Positions 6,936 through 10,356 of a stretch of DNA of 10,356 nt are shown here, piece after piece; positions within the stretch are counted from its first letter, which is position 1, and the number at the start of each line of letters is the position of its first letter. Made by a program: the position numbers and the translations under genes. Origin of the DNA: Limisphaerales bacterium (GTDB lineage: Bacteria; Verrucomicrobiota; Verrucomicrobiia; Limisphaerales; UBA11358); contig DAIDJC010000102.1 of NCBI GenBank assembly GCA_027451565.1, positions 1-10,356 on the forward strand, given 5' to 3'. The notes beneath the pieces are model-generated. The model was not told the origin of the DNA and searched no databases. It was given only the letters and a program-made list of their open reading frames with translations.

Positions 6936-7388
6936 TCAGATATCTATCACCGGACCACCTCCATCGCCATCCTTGCGGGGTGGGGGAGGAGGATTCCGCT
7001 GGGTCTGTATGGTGACTCGATTCGTGCCAGTCAGGCTGTGCAACACCACAGAAATGATGCTAATAATGGCAGCGCCTAAAAAGGCATAGCCAAAGCTATC
7101 CACATGAAAAAAAGGCAGCAGTATGCTGATGAGGCAAAGCAGCAAGGCGTTGATGACCAAGGTAAAAAGGCCCAGGGTAAAGATCAGCAAGGGAAGCGCG
7201 ATTAACATCAAAATAGGCCGGACAAAGGCATTTAAAATCCCCAGCAGCAATGAAACCAAAAGCAGGTTCTGGACACGGTCACCGTAACTGATGTGGTCGC
7301 GTAAAATGATCACGGTCAAAGCCACCGAAAAGGTGTTAATGACCCAGTTTCCCAAAAAGCGGAGTGTTTTAGCGGTGCCTGATTGCAT
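6936..7388 (-). CDS. PF04020-type 'phage holin family' four-helix membrane protein
   Basis: Small chromosomal membrane protein related to the mycobacterial-type 4-TMS 'phage holin' superfamily (PF04020). Despite the name these are usually not phage genes and have no proven lytic role. In the 150-residue reading: helix 1 at about 11-29, helix 2 at about 40-56, a long hydrophobic run 58-93 with the hallmark LGILNAFVRPIL...LPLLIFTLGLF...VINALLL, and helix 4 at about 98-117 after HVDSFGYAF. The tail is Pro- and Gly-rich, ending GGGPVIDI. The frame stays open to ATGs at 7409 and 7490. I prefer 7388 because it places helix 1 at the normal distance and has an AGG six bases upstream; 7409 is a close alternative. 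No phage gene is nearby. It converges on the epimerase (34-bp gap) and diverges from the lactonase. Confidence 0.82.
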   Translation of the reverse strand: MQSGTAKTLRFLGNWVINTFSVALTVIILRDHISYGDRVQNLLLVSLLLGILNAFVRPILMLIALPLLIFTLGLFTLVINALLLCLISILLPFFHVDSFGYAFLGAAIISIISVVLHSLTGTNRVTIQTQRNPPPPPRKDGDGGGPVIDI

Positions 7389-7577
7389 AAAAGGCCTATC
7401 GGACTCCATCAAGTTGCGACAGGTGAAGCCCAAAAACAAGCCGGGAATTGCAGGGGGATTCCAGGGGCAAAAGGGCCTGCCAAAAACCATCTCTGCAAGT
7501 CAAAAAACCGGCTGAGCAATCCTGCTGGCAATGGGGCCATGGTTTGGCATATTCTTGAAGAAGCATAAATTCAAGCC
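7389..7577. other. Divergent intergenic region between the PF04020 gene and the lactonase
   Basis: This gap is up to 189 bp, or shorter if the minus-strand gene starts at 7409 or 7490. It should hold promoters in both directions. The only hexamer pair worth noting is listed separately at 7544-7571. Confidence 0.4.
7544..7571 (+). promoter_or_regulatory. Possible sigma-70 promoter giving a leaderless lactonase mRNA
   Basis: TTGGCA (7544-7549, five of six to TTGACA) is followed after 16 bp by TAAATT (7566-7571, four of six to TATAAT). The expected start site falls at about the ATG at 7578, and no Shine-Dalgarno precedes that ATG. The match is modest and could be chance. Confidence 0.25.
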
Positions 7578-8471
7578 ATGACCATCATTTACATTGTGGC
7601 GGCCTTTTGGCTGGCTATTTCGGTTTTAGCCGATGAATCCCCGATTGAGCCGGGCGCCAGACTTGAAAAGCTGCAAGGTGGGTTCGATTTTACCGAGGGC
7701 CCTACTTGTGATCGTCATGGCAATGTTTTTTTTGTGGATCAGCCTTCAAACCGTATCCTTGAATGGAGTGTGTCCGGACAACTTTCCACCTTCATGCAGC
7801 CCTCTGGGCACTCCAATGGAATGGAATTTGACGCCCAAGGCGACCTCATTTCATGTGCCGATGAACACAACCAGTTATGGTGCATTTCCCCTGTCACCCG
7901 GCGTTTCACAGTGCTGGCCAGCGGCTTTCACGGCCAATATTTCAATGGCCCAAACGATGTGTGGATCTCGCCCGGGGGAGGGATATACATTACCGACCCG
8001 TTTTATCGCCGTACTTGGTGGGACCACAGGACCATGGCATTGACCAATGAAGAAGTTTATTACCTGACACCGCAACGTTCTAAGCTGATCCGAGTGACGG
8101 ATGACTTGCGCAAACCCAACGGAATCACGGGGTCGCCGGATGGAAAATTCCTTTTTGTATCGGACATAGGCGCAGGCCAAACCTGGCGCTATGACATCCT
8201 TTCCAATGGCGAGCTTGCGCACAAAACCCTGTTTTGTCCGATGGGGTCAGATGGCATGACCATGGATAAGGCGGGCAACCTTTTCCTGACCGGACATGGA
8301 GTCACGATTTTTAACTCCTCTGGAATCCGCACCGATCATGTTGCGGTTCCTGAAAATTGGTGCGGCAATGTGTGTTTTGGCGGTCCAGATCATAAAACCT
8401 TGTTCATTACCGCCACGCATTCACTTTACTCGATTCGCATGAAATACCCCGGGGCAAACGCGGCAAAATGA
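7578..8471 (+). CDS. Secreted SMP-30/gluconolactonase-like protein
   Basis: Six-bladed beta-propeller of the SMP-30/gluconolactonase/LRE-like family, whose members hydrolyse sugar or other lactones with a bound divalent metal. The 297-residue protein starts with a plausible signal peptide (hydrophobic 2-17, likely cleavage after VLA at 16-18), so it probably works in the periplasm or outside. Metal-site residues expected for the family are visible: Glu40 in FTEGPT, Asn126 in FNGPNDV, Asn181 in KPNGI and Asp225 in GSDGM. Repeated blade motifs (DRHGNVFFVD, SPDGKFLFVSD, DKAGNLFLTG) recur through the chain. The length is normal. The ATG at 7578 lacks a ribosome-binding site. The substrate is unknown; similar secreted forms are common in Planctomycetota and Verrucomicrobiota. 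No neighbour points to a pathway. Confidence 0.88.
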   Translation: MTIIYIVAAFWLAISVLADESPIEPGARLEKLQGGFDFTEGPTCDRHGNVFFVDQPSNRILEWSVSGQLSTFMQPSGHSNGMEFDAQGDLISCADEHNQLWCISPVTRRFTVLASGFHGQYFNGPNDVWISPGGGIYITDPFYRRTWWDHRTMALTNEEVYYLTPQRSKLIRVTDDLRKPNGITGSPDGKFLFVSDIGAGQTWRYDILSNGELAHKTLFCPMGSDGMTMDKAGNLFLTGHGVTIFNSSGIRTDHVAVPENWCGNVCFGGPDHKTLFITATHSLYSIRMKYPGANAAK

Positions 8472-8927
8472 TGTTGAAAGGCCTGCGGATGGGGGATCCC
8501 GGTGATTGCGGGGGATGGTGATCTACTGGCCAATGGGTCCATGTCCTGGCTGTGATTTCCGTTTTTTGGGGCAGATTTTCTTGAATCCAGAGGTGAGTTT
8601 TTCGTGTCACCGCTTCATGCGACTATTCTGGGCGCGGTTTCATGCGCTAGTCTTTTCTCATCAATACCATTGGGCTGAAGGCAGTGTGAGTGAATCTCAT
8701 AAGCGCCTGGCAAAGCGCAAGGTTTGATTCTATGAAAGAAATGGAACATGAATTGGATTCCGGTCCGGCAGGCAGCCTCGCGCATCTTCGCCTGTGTGAT
8801 TCGCTGGCATCGGGAGATGCGTGCAGGGCAATGCGAAAAGGATTCATCTATGTTGCTCGTCAAGCGCGAGGTGGGATTAATTTTGTTTTGGCGAGCGATC
8901 TGGGGTGTGGCTTGTCACCGCACCCGA

Positions 8928-8995
8928 GCCGGACTGGATTTTGGCAAAGCCTCCTAAATGCGATATATGGAGGGTTTGACAAAAGCCAGTCCGGC
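8928..8995. repeat. 68-bp near-perfect palindrome (27-bp arms, 14-bp loop)
   Basis: Left arm 8928-8954 (GCCGGACTGG...CAAAGCCTCC) pairs with right arm 8969-8995 (GGAGGGTTTG...CCAGTCCGGC), with three mismatches in 27 positions. The loop is TAAATGCGATATAT (8955-8968). There is no T-run and no gene ends here, so it is unlikely to be a simple terminator: the preceding CDS stops 456 bp earlier. The form fits a REP/BIME-like or MITE-like intergenic repeat, or a site recognised by the adjacent IS110-family element. Only one copy is in the window, so repetition in the genome is unproven. Confidence 0.85.
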
Positions 8996-9020
8996 GGTCG
9001 CACGACCTTAACCGTTGGCG

Positions 9021-9033
9021 CGGGCGGAGCCCG
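9021..9033. repeat. Short GC-rich hairpin
   Basis: CGGGC-GGA-GCCCG forms a perfect 5-bp stem with a 3-base loop, 26 bp beyond the long palindrome. Alone it could be chance. With the palindrome it adds to the structured character of this stretch. Confidence 0.45.
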
Positions 9034-9184
9034 TCCGGCGAGGGAGTCGGCTTGGAAGGATGATTCTGAACGCACCGGATGTCCTCATCTATTCGCGGAG
9101 CAAGCCCGCCCAGGGGTGGATACACGAATGGAGTGCTGCCTTCACGCTAACGAACACGTTAACTTTTTGAGTCAGGTTCATAAA

Positions 9185-9211
9185 TCCGGATCGCAGACGA
9201 CTCCATCCGGA
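9185..9211. repeat. Hairpin just downstream of the transposase
   Basis: TCCGGAT (9185-9191) and ATCCGGA (9205-9211) form a 7-bp stem around a 13-base loop, starting 12 bases past the transposase stop on its strand. No T-run follows in that direction. It may belong to the end of the insertion sequence or to a structured RNA, but is too short to decide. Confidence 0.45.
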
Positions 9212-9223
9212 AACACGGTGGCT

Positions 9224-10309
9224 TCAGATGTCAAAACTCCAGACCGGACCCGGCAGGCTGCCGGGCTTGATCTCGGTGTTGGGCCAGACAAAGGGACGCC
9301 CCTGGCGGCAGACGCTCCAGGCGTAGCTGAGGAGTTTGCGGGCCAGGGCGGTGGCGGCTTTTTTGTTGCCGGCGCGCTTGCTGATGCGCGCATAAATGCG
9401 GCGGGCGTTGGGATCGCAGCGAATGGCGACCCAGGCGGCCTGCTGGAGCACCCAGCGCAGGACGGGCGGGCCTTGTTTGCTGATGTGGCCGTGGTGGGCA
9501 CTTTCGCCGGACTGGGTGACGCGGGGACAAAGTCCGGCATAGGAACTCAATTGGTCAATATTGTCAAAGCGGGTGATGTCGCCGCACTCGCACAGGATGG
9601 TGATGGCCGCGATGAAACCGATGCCGGACACACTTTGAATCAGGGCCAGCGTGGGGGCGAGATCGGCGTGGGCCGCGACGGTGTCCTTGAGGACGGCTTC
9701 CACGTCGGCGAGTTGGCGTTCGAGGGTGGTGATTTGATCGACGAACTGGCGGCTGGACAGGCGATGCACCGGGGAGAGTTTGGTTTCCTGACTGAGCAGC
9801 CATTTCTGGGCGCGGTCGCTGGTGAGGGTGGCGGGGCCGGGCAGGTTGTTCTTGAGGCCGGTCCAACGCAGATGGCGGCGGACCAGCGCGAGTTGCCGTG
9901 CCAGCCGGTGGCGGTGGCGGCAGAGTTCGCGCAGGGCGCGGACGGGTTCGTCGGGGACGTAGGCCATGGGCAGACGATTTTGGTGCAAGAGTTCGGCCAG
10001 CAGCAACGAATCGTTGCGGTCGGTCTTGGTGCGGCGTCCGGCACAGGCGCGGACGCCGGCGGGATCGGCCAGGTGAATTTTGCGGACGGCGGGTTTGACG
10101 GTGTCCCAGAACCAATGATAGAAGCCGACCGACTCGACGGCCACTTGGACGTCAGGACCGTGGCCGGCGAAGTAGGCGGCGATGTGATTCCGGCACTTGG
10201 TGGGGATATCCTTGCGTTCGATGACCGTGCCCTCCGGATCCAGCACGGTCGCGGTAAGCGAGGCTTTATGCAGATCGACTCCGATGGTTTTCGTGGTGGT
10301 GGTATTCAT
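9224..10309 (-). CDS. IS110-family transposase (DEDD recombinase)
   Basis: RNA-guided DNA recombinase of the IS110 family. The 361-residue protein is full length. The N-terminal RuvC-like DEDD domain (DEDD_Tnp_IS110) shows Asp12 (GVDLHK), Glu59 (AVESVG), and Asp97 and Asp100 (KTDRND). The C-terminal Transposase_20 domain has the helix-hairpin-helix-like SVSGIGFIAA at 226-235, GDITRF at 243-248, SSYAGLCPRVTQSG at 255-268 with Ser267 at the position expected of the catalytic serine, and GHISKQG at 274-280. Nothing is broken, so it may be active. The ATG at 10309 has a weak GGAA five bases upstream. The gene is much richer in G/C at third positions than its neighbours and uses no TTA, CTA or TCA codon, a sign of foreign origin. 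Other long ORFs inside it, on both strands, are shadows. Confidence 0.95.
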   Translation of the reverse strand: MNTTTTKTIGVDLHKASLTATVLDPEGTVIERKDIPTKCRNHIAAYFAGHGPDVQVAVESVGFYHWFWDTVKPAVRKIHLADPAGVRACAGRRTKTDRNDSLLLAELLHQNRLPMAYVPDEPVRALRELCRHRHRLARQLALVRRHLRWTGLKNNLPGPATLTSDRAQKWLLSQETKLSPVHRLSSRQFVDQITTLERQLADVEAVLKDTVAAHADLAPTLALIQSVSGIGFIAAITILCECGDITRFDNIDQLSSYAGLCPRVTQSGESAHHGHISKQGPPVLRWVLQQAAWVAIRCDPNARRIYARISKRAGNKKAATALARKLLSYAWSVCRQGRPFVWPNTEIKPGSLPGPVWSFDI

Positions 10310-10324
10310 AGTCGTTCCAGCAAA

Positions 10325-10341
10325 CGGGGAATTCGTCCCCG
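10325..10341. repeat. Hairpin in the transposase leader
   Basis: CGGGGA (10325-10330), loop ATTCG and TCCCCG (10336-10341) form a perfect 6-bp stem 15 bases upstream of the transposase ATG. IS110-group elements encode a structured bridge RNA in the non-coding end before the transposase. This hairpin could be part of it or of a leader that limits translation, but too little of the region is visible to decide. Confidence 0.5.
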
Positions 10342-10356
10342 GTGCAAGAGCAACAT

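Larger units (their letters stand above)
8472..9127. other. Gene-free region with palindromic repeats
   Basis: About 650 bp with no convincing coding sequence. Short ORFs of 60-82 residues exist on both strands (for example 8506-8727 + and 8748-8957 +), but they overlap one another, lack ribosome-binding sites and have random-looking composition rich in Cys, Arg and Trp. The right part carries a long palindrome (8928-8995) and a small GC hairpin (9021-9033). It may be decayed mobile or repetitive DNA next to the insertion sequence. Confidence 0.6.
9128..10356. mobile_element. IS110-family insertion sequence (boundaries uncertain; right side cut by window)
   Basis: The element contains the transposase at 9224-10309 and some non-coding sequence on each side. 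IS110 elements usually lack clear terminal inverted repeats and target duplications, so the ends cannot be set from one sequence. The left limit given (9128) is only a rough guess from the change in composition. The transposase-upstream end continues past 10356. Confidence 0.6.

Noticed and set aside
6936..7490. Prophage interpretation of the 'phage holin family' protein
   Set aside because: PF04020 proteins are common chromosomal membrane proteins, and no lysis, capsid, tail or integrase gene is nearby.
8493..8516. ATCCC...GGGAT inverted repeat after the lactonase as its terminator
   Set aside because: Five weakly placed pairs and no T-run follow it; the run of G residues makes chance pairing easy.
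8506..8957. Short + strand ORFs after the lactonase (73 and 69 residues)
   Set aside because: They lack ribosome-binding sites, overlap minus-strand ORFs of similar size and have no recognisable pattern; the second runs into the long palindrome.
8860..9125. Two minus-strand ORFs of 71 and 82 residues over the palindrome
   Set aside because: They read through the palindrome and GC hairpin in two frames at once; they look like frames opened by repeat sequence rather than genes.
9564..10115. 183-residue Arg/Pro-rich ORF on the transposase strand
   Set aside because: A GC-driven shadow frame inside the intact IS110 transposase.
1..10356. CRISPR array, tRNA or rRNA genes, defence or secondary-metabolite cluster
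   Set aside because: No regularly spaced direct repeats, no cloverleaf or rRNA-like sequence, and no marker enzymes of such systems are visible.

Overview
The window looks like ordinary chromosomal DNA of a Gram-negative bacterium with an insertion sequence at its right edge. Several features suggest Verrucomicrobiota (or a related Planctomycetota-type genome): a secreted SMP-30 lactonase, a PF04020-type four-helix membrane protein ending in a Pro/Gly tail, an MqnP-like UbiA beside UbiX (the menaquinone/futalosine pattern), and an outer-membrane-type lipoprotein amidase. This placement is inference from protein style, with no phylogenetic test behind it.

Layout, left to right. (1) 2-793 (+): alpha/beta-hydrolase esterase, possibly cut by the window edge. 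(2) 1041-2327 (+): enolase, followed by a Rho-independent terminator whose loop holds a perfect 11-bp tandem duplication. (3) 2427-2639 (-) and 2728-2937 (+): two small divergently transcribed membrane proteins, the second of DUF2892/YgaP-membrane-domain type. (4) 4497-3029 (-): a two-gene operon, ubiX (TTG start) then a UbiA/MqnP-like prenyltransferase, sharing an ATGA overlap. (5) 4653-6901 (+): a lipoprotein N-acetylmuramoyl-L-alanine amidase (GTG start preferred) coupled by another ATGA overlap to an NAD-dependent sugar-nucleotide epimerase/dehydratase. (6) 7388-6936 (-): PF04020 'phage holin family' membrane protein. (7) 7578-8471 (+): secreted SMP-30/gluconolactonase-like protein. (8) 8472-9223: about 750 bp without a convincing gene, holding a 68-bp near-perfect palindrome and smaller hairpins. 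(9) 10309-9224 (-): an intact IS110-family transposase, distinctly more GC-rich than the host genes.

How the genes work together: ubiX and the UbiA-like gene belong to quinone biosynthesis (FMN prenylation for a UbiD-type decarboxylase, and prenylation of the aromatic ring). No UbiD is present, so the partner must be elsewhere. The amidase-epimerase pair is a cell-envelope unit. The rest are single genes. I found no CRISPR array, tRNA, rRNA or obvious defence system. The least ordinary part is the repeat-rich right end next to the IS110 element, where a bridge RNA would be expected from what is known of the family. The window shows only fragments of the relevant non-coding ends.
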